A DNA stretch of 64,000 bases from Chitinophaga sp. SYP-B3965 (GTDB taxonomy: Bacteria > Bacteroidota > Bacteroidia > Chitinophagales > Chitinophagaceae). Position numbers and translations under genes: made by a program. The notes beneath the pieces were generated by a model. The model saw only the letters and a program-made list of their open reading frames with translations. It ran no database searches and was not told where the DNA came from. Position 1 is the stretch's first letter; each line of letters begins with the position of its first letter. The stretch is from contig NZ_WJFD01000001.1 in NCBI RefSeq assembly GCF_009647655.1, forward strand, positions 930,001 to 994,000, given 5' to 3'. Shown here one piece after another: positions 35,201 through 42,740 of the stretch.

Positions 35201-37208
35201 CTTTAGCAGTATAAGCGCCATTTTGCAGGGTGGCATCCATCTTAATGGCATGGTAGGTGTAACGGTTATACGTAAACGACCGGATAGCTATATTGGCTTC
35301 CGCATCGGCGGTTTCCGGATCCACACCTTTTCCTTTAGCGGCTACCATACCGTTCAGGTTGCCCATGGCCGTATCTCCGAGGATCTTTCCCAGTTGAAGC
35401 TCCTGTGCATCCAGGGCTATGTTGTAACGGATCTTCTTTGTATCCATAAAGTCCGCTACTTCACCTTTCAGTTTGGCATTGCCCATATCCGTGCTTACCA
35501 GCAGGTCTGGTTTTAATTGTTGCATGCCGCCACGGATAGCGCCATTCACAATCAATTTATTCGGCAACTGCATGGATGCAGGAAGGGTATTGGGTGGTAA
35601 CCAGGACTCAATGCCTCTTTTACTGCTGAGCATTTTTACGGTTGTGAGGTCTGCGCCCATGCGATCAGGGTCCGTTACCTGGTAGGCAGTGCCTTTTACG
35701 TAGAGATAGTTCTGGTCATTATCTTTTACCTCGAGGCCCGGTATATTCAATTGTGCGAGGCTGCCGGAAAGTTGTCCATGCAGGGCTAAGCGTTTCTTCC
35801 ACATGGGCTGCAAGGAAGGATTGCTACGCATATCCGGTACAAAGAATAAAGCTTCTTTCAACGTTAGGGTAGAGGGGCGTACATCGGCTTTGATCTCCAG
35901 TAAACCTAACTGTTCTGAAATGGTAGACCAGGAAGGTGCTTTAATATGTACATCAGCATCTATGTTACTTTCACCTGTTTGCAGAAGGAAATTGGATAAT
36001 TGCACTTCCTGGTTAGTGTAACGCACTTTTCCTTTCAGCTTTTTTAACTGGAGGCCGCTTTGTTCTGTAACGGCGCCGGCAAGAATGGTAGCGGTGGTAC
36101 TGTCTGCACTATAGGCTATATCATTTACATCCAGCAGTAGGTGCTGTATGTTGAGGTAATTATAATCGATGGCCTGTTGATAAGCGATGCGGGGAGCCAG
36201 CTGATTGGTCATGGCAAAATCCACTTCCCTGGCACCCAGATGTTTGGCCAGTACTTTCCAGGTATTGGGCGCTGCGCTGGTATCTTCTGTTACCACGGTA
36301 GTGTCCATGGCTTTGCGGAAATCGAGTGTGGCTTTTGATTGTTCCAGCGCCAGTTCATCTGTGGTAATAAGGGTTTTGATCAGGTCGAAGCGTAACCTTC
36401 GGGATGCCAGTTTACCAATGAAACCTTGTGTGGATAATCCGCTGGCTTCATCGCTGTAACTCCATTGGCTGTTGTGGATGGCCAGTTCTTTAACGGCGAG
36501 GTCAAAGGGTGTGGGTTCCGCCAATTCAGTGGTGGTTTTTGCGGCTGGTGGCCGGTATTGCTGTACGATCGTAGCCTGGAGCCCTTCCGCCAGGAAGTTC
36601 TTTACATAATAAGTGCCCTTATCCGGCTGCAGAGTATCCGGCAGTACTTCCAGGTTTTTAAGGGTCACGGTGGCCAGCATACCTCCGAGGGAGTCATTAA
36701 AGCGGATGTTCATCCTTTCAAGCTGCACGTTGCCGATCTGGTAGGTGAGCGTGGTGCCGGACTCTTCTATCAGTGTATCCTCTTTTGCGGCAGGAGAGCT
36801 GAAGGCATCTATTACAAACTGGTAATTGAAAGCGGAATCCTTTGCCGGCCGGTATATGTTGATCACGGCATCTTGCCAGTGGAGGGAGTTGATCTTCAGC
36901 TCATTGCTCATGAGGGCCAGCAGGTTGTATTTAAGCGATAGTTCACCGCTGGATAGAAGGGTATCTTTTCTGGTATCACCGATGTACACCTTTTTCAGGG
37001 TCATGGAGTTCCACCAGGAAAAGCTCAGTCCGCCTATCCTTACATCCGTTTTTAATTGCTTTTGCAGGTAAGACTCCGCTTTAGCGCGCATGAAATCCTG
37101 CACCACAGGTAATTGTAGTAGGATAAGTAACAGAACAGGCAGCAGCAACAAGGCTATTATACTACCAAAGATCCAGCGTATAATTTTTTTCCGGCGGGGA
37201 ATACTCAC
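32205..37208 (-). CDS. tamB: TamB-like translocation and assembly module protein
   Basis: 1667 residues, in the TamB size range. A single N-terminal membrane anchor (WIFGSIIALLLLPVLLLILL, residues about 13-33) is followed by a very long stretch of repeating beta-strands, as in AsmA/TamB proteins that form a lipid-conducting groove across the periplasm. The C-terminal TamB (DUF490) domain includes GLIFSGDIEVTPESTLKLVI-like strands, GRYEINEGKYSMSLNQLIKR, FKIEKGSTIIWNGDPLSADV and INQVPSELNKQVMGLLVLNR (about residues 1340-1510). It lies first in a two-gene operon with tamL. Divergent from the DUF6089 gene. Confidence 0.93.
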   Translation of the reverse strand: MSIPRRKKIIRWIFGSIIALLLLPVLLLILLQLPVVQDFMRAKAESYLQKQLKTDVRIGGLSFSWWNSMTLKKVYIGDTRKDTLLSSGELSLKYNLLALMSNELKINSLHWQDAVINIYRPAKDSAFNYQFVIDAFSSPAAKEDTLIEESGTTLTYQIGNVQLERMNIRFNDSLGGMLATVTLKNLEVLPDTLQPDKGTYYVKNFLAEGLQATIVQQYRPPAAKTTTELAEPTPFDLAVKELAIHNSQWSYSDEASGLSTQGFIGKLASRRLRFDLIKTLITTDELALEQSKATLDFRKAMDTTVVTEDTSAAPNTWKVLAKHLGAREVDFAMTNQLAPRIAYQQAIDYNYLNIQHLLLDVNDIAYSADSTTATILAGAVTEQSGLQLKKLKGKVRYTNQEVQLSNFLLQTGESNIDADVHIKAPSWSTISEQLGLLEIKADVRPSTLTLKEALFFVPDMRSNPSLQPMWKKRLALHGQLSGSLAQLNIPGLEVKDNDQNYLYVKGTAYQVTDPDRMGADLTTVKMLSSKRGIESWLPPNTLPASMQLPNKLIVNGAIRGGMQQLKPDLLVSTDMGNAKLKGEVADFMDTKKIRYNIALDAQELQLGKILGDTAMGNLNGMVAAKGKGVDPETADAEANIAIRSFTYNRYTYHAIKMDATLQNGAYTAKGNINDTSAKATFELAGKLDSLHPAISAKMDLDKFDLFATHFTTDPLIVKSCLDVQLDNLAPRKLSGYAAIHKLQLSDDKEMYSMDSILLKATVENGLQKLRLTGPFGYVSATGDFNYQTFATAAGALVTRHIEATATQPVAKGESQWMQFDGSLSIPKSLRKLLPDLDLNKPLTLYGRLNTDSSFLDAHFTIPAMRYDSFMVDTLMADVTVDTAHMDAKILLARLRHPQIPLRSTRLSVDARKGLVDWDLLIGREKYKVGGLVHFLPNDSLLISLKKDLVLNRQKWAVSGDNKMLIRNGGVAFADIGIEKGAQGLLITTSAPERSNYKLPDLTVQLKDFRLSTITSLIEKDTALAEGISNGRITVTNLDDNPLIDGKLTIDSLAAMGTPVGQLQLTANTTAANAVQVDATIQGNGNDVHLKGTYADVMDIQLDIAKLNMKSAEAFTFGNMTQMKGDVNGNITIKGTLDKPIIRGKMHFEKVAGRVTMINNYLQLPSEDLVLDDAGMRFNQFVIADSSGNEAVINGQILTKDLTRFQLQLDVTAENFMALGPANPNDPDQFYYGPAYIDVRARVRGTLDLPRVEMNLKLREKSQVTVMLPEEEPGIASREGIVEFFDPAEWLDTTLRVKDTIAATRLKGIIFSGDIEVTPESTLKLVIDRTNGDFLEVKGNATLNLTMDPSSKMSLTGRYEINEGKYSMSLNQLIKREFKIEKGSTIIWNGDPLSADVNIKAKYDVNAVAGDLIQDQISSSDPTRGRYNQKVPVEVFLKITGELMKPEIGFELDMPEKDQGALDGQVYTRIKQINQVPSELNKQVMGLLVLNRFISENPFDGLDSKSGSAAEDIARKSVSKIVSQQLNNLAGSLIKGFDVNFDMQSENAYNDQGSRTESTNLKVDVSKRLFSDRLTVSVGSNIGISGAQTQNQNASSIIGDVSAEYTLTKDGRYRVRAYQRNLTETVIQGQIVETGLTFMLVMDYNEFREIFKKTPKEKKTERIRKENK

Positions 37209-37443
37209 TTAGTAATTACGTTTTTATATGGTCAAAGGTTAAACTGCGGAGCAAATATCATACCTGTGCGCAAAAATAAGGGTTTAAAGCCCTACAGTAG
37301 ACGGAAAATCATTTATTATCATATTATTATAATTGTAATAAATGGGAAAATTGTATAATTTCGTACACGATAATAACTGTAACAGATACTAATTCACTTA
37401 TCTGCAGCGTTTTATTGTCGGTAACCTATTAAAACCATCAACC
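37209..37443. promoter_or_regulatory. Divergent intergenic region of tamB and the DUF6089 gene
   Basis: 235 bp with no gene, AT-rich in the middle (37310-37380). TATAATTTCG near 37354 resembles a -7 region for the plus-strand gene but does not match TAnnTTTG exactly. No clear hairpin. Confidence 0.35.
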
Positions 37444-38301
37444 TTGAAAAAGATCCTTGGGTTTGTTATAATGCTTTCTACCCCCTTAATGAGTATTGCT
37501 CAGGATTGGCATGTGGGCGCTACTGCCGGTATCAGTAATTACAGCGGAGACCTTTCAGAAAAAAGGATCGATTTCCGTTACACCCGTCCAATGATCGGGT
37601 TGTTCGTAAAAAAGGATATCAACCGTTACCTGACGCTTCGTGCCGGAGGTACTTTTGGAATGGTAGCTGCCAATGACAGAACAAATGCCAGCATCGCACT
37701 GCAAAGCCGTAACCTCAGTTTCAGTTCTCCTGTATGGGAAGGCCACATCGGCGCTGAATTAAACTTCTTCGATATTGATGAAAAGGGATTTACGCCTTAT
37801 CTTTTTGGAGGGGTTGCCTTGTTTAGTTTTTATCCTACTGCCAAAGATTCTCTTGGCAACAAAATAAGATTACGCCGCCTCAGTACGGAAGGGCAGGGAT
37901 TGCCGCAATATCCGGAAAGAGGTAATCAATACAGCCTGTACCAGGTATCTATTCCATTCGGTGCGGGTTTTAAATATCTTTTCACGGATCGTTTAACACT
38001 TGGTTTTGAAATTGGCCTCCGCGCTACTTTCACGGATTACCTGGATGATGTAAGTACAACGTATGTTGATCAGAATACTTTGCTGGCAGAGAGAGGCCAG
38101 CTGGCGGTAGATTACGCTTACCGTGGTGATGAACCTGATACAAAAGGTGTCCCCGGAACCTATCCGCTGGATGGCGAGAAAAGAGGGTCTGCCAAGTATA
38201 AGGATTGGTATACTTTTACAGGCCTTACCATCATGTACCGCCTGGGTGGAGGCAGCGATGGCCGCCGTACTACCAACTTCTCCAAGTGCTTTAAAATGTA
38301 A
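37444..38301 (+). CDS. DUF6089-like outer membrane beta-barrel protein
   Basis: 285 residues, starting at TTG (37444) after a typical upstream AT-rich region; signal peptide KKILGFVIMLSTPLMSIA ends before QDWHVGATAGISNYSGDLSE. This opening, the early GLFVKKDINRYLTLRAGGTF strand pair, FTPYLFGGVALFSF in the middle and TDRLTLGFEIGLRATFTDYL are typical of the Bacteroidota outer-membrane family annotated as DUF6089. The C-terminus is unusual: instead of ending with the last strand it continues GGSDGRRTTNFSKCFKM, with a Cys near the end. Function unknown; probably a structural outer-membrane protein. Confidence 0.85.
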   Translation: MKKILGFVIMLSTPLMSIAQDWHVGATAGISNYSGDLSEKRIDFRYTRPMIGLFVKKDINRYLTLRAGGTFGMVAANDRTNASIALQSRNLSFSSPVWEGHIGAELNFFDIDEKGFTPYLFGGVALFSFYPTAKDSLGNKIRLRRLSTEGQGLPQYPERGNQYSLYQVSIPFGAGFKYLFTDRLTLGFEIGLRATFTDYLDDVSTTYVDQNTLLAERGQLAVDYAYRGDEPDTKGVPGTYPLDGEKRGSAKYKDWYTFTGLTIMYRLGGGSDGRRTTNFSKCFKM

Positions 38302-38310
38302 TAATTTATT

Positions 38311-38329
38311 TTGGCATGATGGTTGCATT
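38311..38329 (+). promoter_or_regulatory. Sigma-54 type promoter (-24/-12), strong match
   Basis: TTGGCATGATGGTTGCATT matches the sigma-54 consensus TGGCAyr-N4-TTGCW at every conserved position: GG of the -24 element at 38313-38314 and GC of the -12 element at 38325-38326. The expected start of transcription is near 38338, only about 70 bp before a rho-independent terminator. Confidence 0.7.
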
Positions 38330-38337
38330 TACAAATG

Positions 38338-38409
38338 CATTCATCCCCCGATCAAGTCCAAATAGAAAAGTAAAGACAGTTCTGCTGAAAAGCGGAACTG
38401 TCTTTTTTT
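38338..38409 (+). ncRNA. Candidate sigma-54-dependent short transcript
   Basis: Defined by the sigma-54 type promoter at 38311-38329 and the terminator ending at about 38409, giving a predicted RNA of about 72 nt. Its 3' half is the terminator stem; its 5' half (CATTCATCCCCCGATCAAG, start) is single-stranded in appearance and C-rich. No convincing coding frame starts within it. It may instead be part of the 3' UTR of the DUF6089 gene. Confidence 0.3.
38373..38409 (+). terminator. Rho-independent terminator
   Basis: AAGACAGTTC (38373-38382) pairs with GAACTGTCTT (38395-38404) and is followed by TTTTT. It can end both the DUF6089 transcript and the short transcript predicted from 38338. Confidence 0.9.
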
Positions 38410-38444
38410 GTGCCTAACGTGCTGGTATAAACGTAGTTAAGGAT

Positions 38445-38461
38445 TTGGCATACTTCTTGAA
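38445..38461 (+). promoter_or_regulatory. Second sigma-54-like promoter, upstream of the His/Pro-rich gene
   Basis: TTGGCATACTTCTTGAA has a perfect -24 element (TGGCATA) and the right 4-nt spacing to TTGAA, where the consensus is TTGCA; one mismatch. Expected start near 38472, leaving a 5' leader of about 64 nt before the ATG at 38536. Confidence 0.55.
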
Positions 38462-38535
38462 TTTACTAGTACGAGTCCGTCCGCCAATGGCAAAAGGGGA
38501 CAACGGATAGCAAGACCAATTTAAAACAGCAGGCT

Positions 38536-38847
38536 ATGAAAAAGCTTCTTTTAATGTCGCTCCTGGTAATAGGAGCATCCTATGCTACGCAAGCGCAACG
38601 CAGCCGTCACCATCATTACCCACCGCCACCACCACGTCCTGTTGTTGTAGTACAGCACTACGACGATGATTGTTATGATGACAGAAAGGGTAGAGGAAGA
38701 GGACATTACAAAAAACACCGGGACTACCGGAGAGATGATTGCAGAGAGAGAGTGGTAGTGGTTCGCCCACGTTATCCATATCCTCCTCCGCCACCGCCTC
38801 CTCCGCGCAGGCCCAGGATATCAGGTGTGATCGTATTTAATCGCTAG
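38536..38847 (+). CDS. Small secreted His/Pro/Arg-rich protein
   Basis: 103 residues. A clean signal peptide (MKKLLLMSLLVIGASYATQA) is followed by low-complexity sequence: RSRHHHYPPPPPRPVVVVQH, an Asp/Arg/Lys-rich centre with two Cys (DDDCYDDRKGRGRGHYKKHR), then PRYPYPPPPPPPPRRPR and a conserved-looking ISGVIVFNR end. Related Bacteroidota proteins are unnamed and presumed periplasmic or surface-exposed; metal binding is possible from the His cluster but unproven. A sigma-54-like promoter lies 75 bp upstream, implying inducible expression, and a terminator follows 14 bp after the stop, so it is a single-gene unit. Confidence 0.75.
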   Translation: MKKLLLMSLLVIGASYATQAQRSRHHHYPPPPPRPVVVVQHYDDDCYDDRKGRGRGHYKKHRDYRRDDCRERVVVVRPRYPYPPPPPPPPRRPRISGVIVFNR

Positions 38848-38860
38848 GTAGTATAAAGTA

Positions 38861-38892
38861 AAAAAGGTCCCGACGCATCGGGGCCTTTTTTT
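38861..38892 (+). terminator. Terminator of the His/Pro-rich gene
   Basis: AAAAAGGTCCCGA (38861-38873) pairs with TCGGGGCCTTTTT (38879-38891, one G-T pair) and runs into further Ts. Confidence 0.85.
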
Positions 38893-38909
38893 ATCTCCTT
38901 TATTGGCCG

Positions 38910-38917
38910 TACTTTTG
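38910..38917 (+). promoter_or_regulatory. -7 box of the ubiD-like gene
   Basis: TACTTTTG is an exact TAnnTTTG Bacteroidota -7 element, 28 bp before the chosen ATG. A good -33 TTG at the usual distance is not present. Confidence 0.5.
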
Positions 38918-38944
38918 CCCCTTGAACGAAAGCAGACAAATCGT

Positions 38945-40870
38945 ATGGCATATAAGCATCTCAGGCATTTTATAGATACGCTGGAAAAGGCAGGAGAACT
39001 GGTGCGCATCAGCACTTATGTGGATCCTCATTTGGAAATAGCAGAGATCACAGACCGGATCAGCAAATCTCCGGATGGTGGCAAAGCCCTGTTATTTGAG
39101 AACACGGGATATGATTTCCCTGTGCTGATCAATTCCATGGGCAGTTACCGCAGGATGTGCCTGGCATTGGGTGTGCAGGAACTGGATGATGTGGCCCGTG
39201 AGATAGAGGGGCTTTTTAAGATGCTCTCCAAACCGAAAGAAAGTATCCTGGATAAGCTGGCTATGCTGCCTAAGCTGGGTCAGTTCGCTTCCTGGATGCC
39301 TAAAGTGATATCAGGCCGTGGCGCCTGCCAGGAAATAGTGATGCTGAACTCGGACCTGGGTAAATTGCCGGTAATGACCTGCTGGCCCAAAGATGGCGGA
39401 CCTTTCATCACACTTCCCGTGATCCATACCAAAGATCCTAATACCGGTTCCCGCAACGTGGGCATGTACCGGATGCAGGTATTTGAAAAAGACATGACGG
39501 GTATGCACTGGCACATGCACAAAGTATCCGCCAAACACTTCTCTGAATATAAGAAACTCAACAAACGCATGCCCGTGGCAGTGATCCTGGGCGGCGATCC
39601 TGTATATACTTATTCTGCCACAGCACCTTTACCGGAAAATGTGGATGAATACATGCTGGCCGGTTTCCTCCGCAAGAAAAAGGTGGAGCTGGTGAGATGT
39701 ATTTCCCAGCCGGATATTGAAGTACCAGCTGATGCAGATTTTGTGATCGAAGGATATGTTGAGCCGGACGAAGAACTGATCTGGGAAGGGCCTTTCGGGG
39801 ACCATACGGGTTATTATTCCCTGGCAGACTGGTATCCGCGTTTTCATGTAACGGCTATCACCCATCGCAAAGATGCAGTGTATCCTTCCACTATCGTGGG
39901 GATCCCCCCGCAGGAAGATGCATGGATCGGTAAAGCCACGGAAAGGATCTTCCTGGCGCCCATCAAAATGACGCTGGTGCCGGAGATCGTGGATATGGAA
40001 ATGCCGGTGGAAGGTGTTTTCCATAACCTGGTGATCGCACAGATCCATAAAGATTATCCCGGCCAGGCGCAGAAGGTGATGAATGCCATGTGGGGTGCGG
40101 GGCAGATGATGTTCAATAAGATCCTCGCTGTTACAGATACCGGCACGCGCATCACAGATTATAAAGCGCTGGCACAATATGCCTTTAAAGACCTGAACCC
40201 TGCTACGGATGTGTATTTCAGCCAGGGGCCAATGGATGTGCTGGATCATTCCTGCTCCCGGATGGGCTTTGGCGGTAAGATGTGTATTGATGGAACGGGC
40301 AAACTACCGGAAGAAAGAGATGATCGTTTTGACCGTACGGTGTTTACGCCAAATGTAAACGCAGCAGCTTTACAGGCGGCATTCCCAGAAGTGAAAGGTG
40401 TGAACACAGGCTTATTACAAATGGATATTGCCTGTTTGGTAATTGCGGTGCAGAAAGCGCGCCGTAATCATATAAGGGAACTGCATCCCCAGCTGGTAGC
40501 ACAACCGGGCATGGAGGGCGTTAAAATGATCCTCTATGTGGAACATACGGTTGATCCGCAGGACCTTCCTTCTGCCCTCTGGCGTTTCTGTAATAACCTG
40601 GACCCTAAACGGGATAACGTCCTCACAGAAACACCTTCCAGTAAGGATGCTCAGCTGGTAACGGCCTGCCTGGGACTGGACGGTACCATTAAAACTAAAG
40701 AACACGATGGTTTTCAGCGGGACTGGCCAAACATCATTGTGGCAGATGATGCTACTATTAAGAAGATAGATGAGAAATGGAGCACGCTGAACCTGGGGCC
40801 TTTTATCGCTTCGCCCTCTTTAAAATATAAACAGCAGATCTATGGAGAAGGGGCAGTAGTTGCTTTTTAG
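38945..40870 (+). CDS. UbiD family prenyl-FMN-dependent decarboxylase
   Basis: 641 residues from the ATG at 38945 (MAYKHLRHFIDTLEKAGELV), chosen because family members begin at this helix; an upstream GTG at 38903 precedes the -7 box. UbiD motifs: RNVGMYRMQVFEKDMTGMHW, the active-site segment EGPFGDHTGYYSLADWYP (Glu and Asp/His around the prenylated flavin), RKDAVYPSTIVGIPPQEDAW and later HDHS-like MDVLDHSCSRMGFGGK. It is annotated in Bacteroidota as a menaquinone-biosynthesis-type decarboxylase, acting on an aromatic or alpha,beta-unsaturated acid. The flavin prenyltransferase UbiX is not in the window. Exact substrate cannot be inferred. Confidence 0.92.
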   Translation: MAYKHLRHFIDTLEKAGELVRISTYVDPHLEIAEITDRISKSPDGGKALLFENTGYDFPVLINSMGSYRRMCLALGVQELDDVAREIEGLFKMLSKPKESILDKLAMLPKLGQFASWMPKVISGRGACQEIVMLNSDLGKLPVMTCWPKDGGPFITLPVIHTKDPNTGSRNVGMYRMQVFEKDMTGMHWHMHKVSAKHFSEYKKLNKRMPVAVILGGDPVYTYSATAPLPENVDEYMLAGFLRKKKVELVRCISQPDIEVPADADFVIEGYVEPDEELIWEGPFGDHTGYYSLADWYPRFHVTAITHRKDAVYPSTIVGIPPQEDAWIGKATERIFLAPIKMTLVPEIVDMEMPVEGVFHNLVIAQIHKDYPGQAQKVMNAMWGAGQMMFNKILAVTDTGTRITDYKALAQYAFKDLNPATDVYFSQGPMDVLDHSCSRMGFGGKMCIDGTGKLPEERDDRFDRTVFTPNVNAAALQAAFPEVKGVNTGLLQMDIACLVIAVQKARRNHIRELHPQLVAQPGMEGVKMILYVEHTVDPQDLPSALWRFCNNLDPKRDNVLTETPSSKDAQLVTACLGLDGTIKTKEHDGFQRDWPNIIVADDATIKKIDEKWSTLNLGPFIASPSLKYKQQIYGEGAVVAF

Positions 40871-41000
40871 TTTTCCGCATTGCGTAAATCTTATTTCCAA
40901 ATCCATAAATAACGCGGTACGCATTCAATTATTTTTGCTGCGGAATTTGCCATAACAGGCAAAAGTCTTTTTTCGCAATAATTGAGTTGGTCGTACAAGA

Positions 41001-41028
41001 AAACGGCGCCTTTTTCAGGGCGCCGTTT
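41001..41028. terminator. Bidirectional terminator between ubiD-like and prfC
   Basis: AAACGGCGCC (41001-41010) and GGCGCCGTTT (41019-41028) form a perfect 10-bp stem with an 8-nt loop between two convergent genes, followed on the plus strand by ATATTTTTATTT. Confidence 0.9.
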
Positions 41029-41034
41029 ATATTT

Positions 41035-42618
41035 TTATTTGTGAATCTCTGAAGTGAAGTGGAACTCTATCTCCGGGTTATTCGCCCGTTCTGTATTGAG
41101 ATACCATTCGGACTGTGCGAGGTACACCAGGTGGCCGTCCTTATCCTGCACTACGTTAGCACCTTTAAAGCGTGTGAACTCTTCCAGCTTTTGTTTTGGA
41201 CCGGTGATCCAGCAGGCTTTGTAGAAAGGCAGGGTATTGAACTGGCAGGATGCGCCATACTCCTGGAGCAGGCGGTACTGGATCACTTCAAACTGCAGGT
41301 CTCCCACACAACCAATGATCTTGCGGTTACCGTTGTGCTGGGTGAAGAGCTGTGCAACACCTTCGTCCGTTAACTGGCTGATGCCTTTTTCCAGTTGTTT
41401 TGTTTTCATCGGGTCTTTATTCACCAGCTCTTTGAATAGTTCAGGAGAGAAGCTGGGGATACCGGTGAAATAGAAGTTTTCGCCTTCTGTTAAAGTGTCG
41501 CCGATCTTGAAGTTGCCGGTATCGAAAAGCCCTACCACGTCTCCGGGGTAAGCATCGTCAATGATATTCTTTTCACGCGCCAGGAAGCTGTAAGGGTTGG
41601 CGAAACGTACATCCTTATCCAGCCTTACGTGGTGGAAGTATTTATTCCTTTCAAATTTGCCTGAGCAAACACGGAGGAACGCGATCCGGTCACGGTGGCG
41701 GGGATCAAGGTTAGCGTGGATCTTGAAAATGAAACCGGAGAACTTGTCTTCGTTCACTTTTACTTCCCGTGTAGTGGCCGTGCGGTCACGTGGTACAGGG
41801 GCAATTTCTACGAAAGTATCCAGCAGGTCCTTTACACCGAAGTTGTTTACGGCAGAGCCAAAGAATACCGGCGCCAGTTTTCCTTCCAGGTAAGCCTGTT
41901 TGTCAAACTCATCATATACGCCTTCTATCAGTTCCACATCATTGCGCAGTTGTTTGGCATCTATGGGATTAAACAGTTCATCTACCTGCGGGCTGCTCAG
42001 ATCGTTCAGCGGCACAATATCATCATCGGTTGCTTTCCTGTTGGCAGCAAAGGAAACGAAACTTTTATCGTAGAGGTTGAATACACCTTTGAAGTCCGTG
42101 CCCATGTTGATGGGCCAGCTCAGCGGGCGTACGCGGATGTTGAGGAGTTCTTCCAGTTCGTCCAGCAGGTCGAAGGGGTTTTTACCGTCACGGTCCAGTT
42201 TGTTCACAAAAATGATCACGGGGGTGTCGCGCATGCGGCATACTTCCATGAGCTTTTTGGTTTGTTCTTCTACCCCTTTTACGCAGTCAATCACCAGCAC
42301 AACGCTGTCTACTGCAGTAAGGGTGCGGTAAGTATCTTCGGCGAAGTCCTTGTGGCCGGGAGTATCCAGCAGGTTCACGAGGATATCCCTGTATTCGAAG
42401 GTCATCACGGAAGTAGCCACGGAGATACCCCTTTGGCGTTCAATTTCCATGAAGTCAGAAGTAGTATGTTTCTTGATCTTATTGGATTTTACCGCGCCCG
42501 CCGTTTGGATAGCGCCCCCGAAGAGGAGGAACTTTTCCGTAAGGGTGGTTTTGCCCGCATCGGGGTGGGCAATAATGGCAAAGGATTTCCTTTTATTTAT
42601 TTCTTGTTCGTATTTCAT
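41035..42618 (-). CDS. prfC: Peptide chain release factor 3 (RF3)
   Basis: 527 residues, full length. GTPase motifs: G1 [16 protein letters not shown] (residues 14-29), the switch [14 protein letters not shown]3 [15 protein letters not shown]4 [12 protein letters not shown]. The EF-G-like domain II and the RF3 C-terminal domain follow ([40 protein letters not shown]). RF3 removes RF1/RF2 from the ribosome after peptide release using GTP. A -7 box for the minus strand (CAAAGGTA on the plus strand, i.e. TACCTTTG, at 42678-42685) lies 60 bp before the start. The next gene is divergent. Confidence 0.97.
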   Translation of the reverse strand: MKYEQEINKRKSFAIIAHPDAGKTTLTEKFLLFGGAIQTAGAVKSNKIKKHTTSDFMEIERQRGISVATSVMTFEYRDILVNLLDTPGHKDFAEDTYRTLTAVDSVVLVIDCVKGVEEQTKKLMEVCRMRDTPVIIFVNKLDRDGKNPFDLLDELEELLNIRVRPLSWPINMGTDFKGVFNLYDKSFVSFAANRKATDDDIVPLNDLSSPQVDELFNPIDAKQLRNDVELIEGVYDEFDKQAYLEGKLAPVFFGSAVNNFGVKDLLDTFVEIAPVPRDRTATTREVKVNEDKFSGFIFKIHANLDPRHRDRIAFLRVCSGKFERNKYFHHVRLDKDVRFANPYSFLAREKNIIDDAYPGDVVGLFDTGNFKIGDTLTEGENFYFTGIPSFSPELFKELVNKDPMKTKQLEKGISQLTDEGVAQLFTQHNGNRKIIGCVGDLQFEVIQYRLLQEYGASCQFNTLPFYKACWITGPKQKLEEFTRFKGANVVQDKDGHLVYLAQSEWYLNTERANNPEIEFHFTSEIHK

Positions 42619-42677
42619 CTGATGACGTTGTCTTTTTTTATGGGTCAGATGTTACTCCGTTTCATAATAAATGAGCG

Positions 42678-42685
42678 CAAAGGTA
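42678..42685 (-). promoter_or_regulatory. -7 box of prfC
   Basis: Minus-strand TACCTTTG is an exact TAnnTTTG element placed 60 bp upstream of the prfC start codon. No clear -33 TTG was found at the usual spacing. Confidence 0.5.
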
Positions 42686-42728
42686 CATTTTTTCTCCTGA
42701 AATAAGGCCGTTGCATCGCTTTATATGC

Positions 42729-42736
42729 TAAATTTG
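42729..42736 (+). promoter_or_regulatory. -7 box of the ABC permease gene, almost at the start codon
   Basis: TAAATTTG is an exact TAnnTTTG element ending only four bases before the ATG at 42741. Transcription would start at or next to the start codon, predicting a leaderless or nearly leaderless mRNA. A TTG at 42711-42713 is 15 bp upstream, shorter than the usual spacer. Confidence 0.5.
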
Positions 42737-42740
42737 GAAT

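Noticed and set aside
41695..42705. 336-codon plus-strand frame opposite prfC
   Set aside because: Full-length prfC on the minus strand has all GTPase motifs; the opposite frame is a codon-bias shadow.
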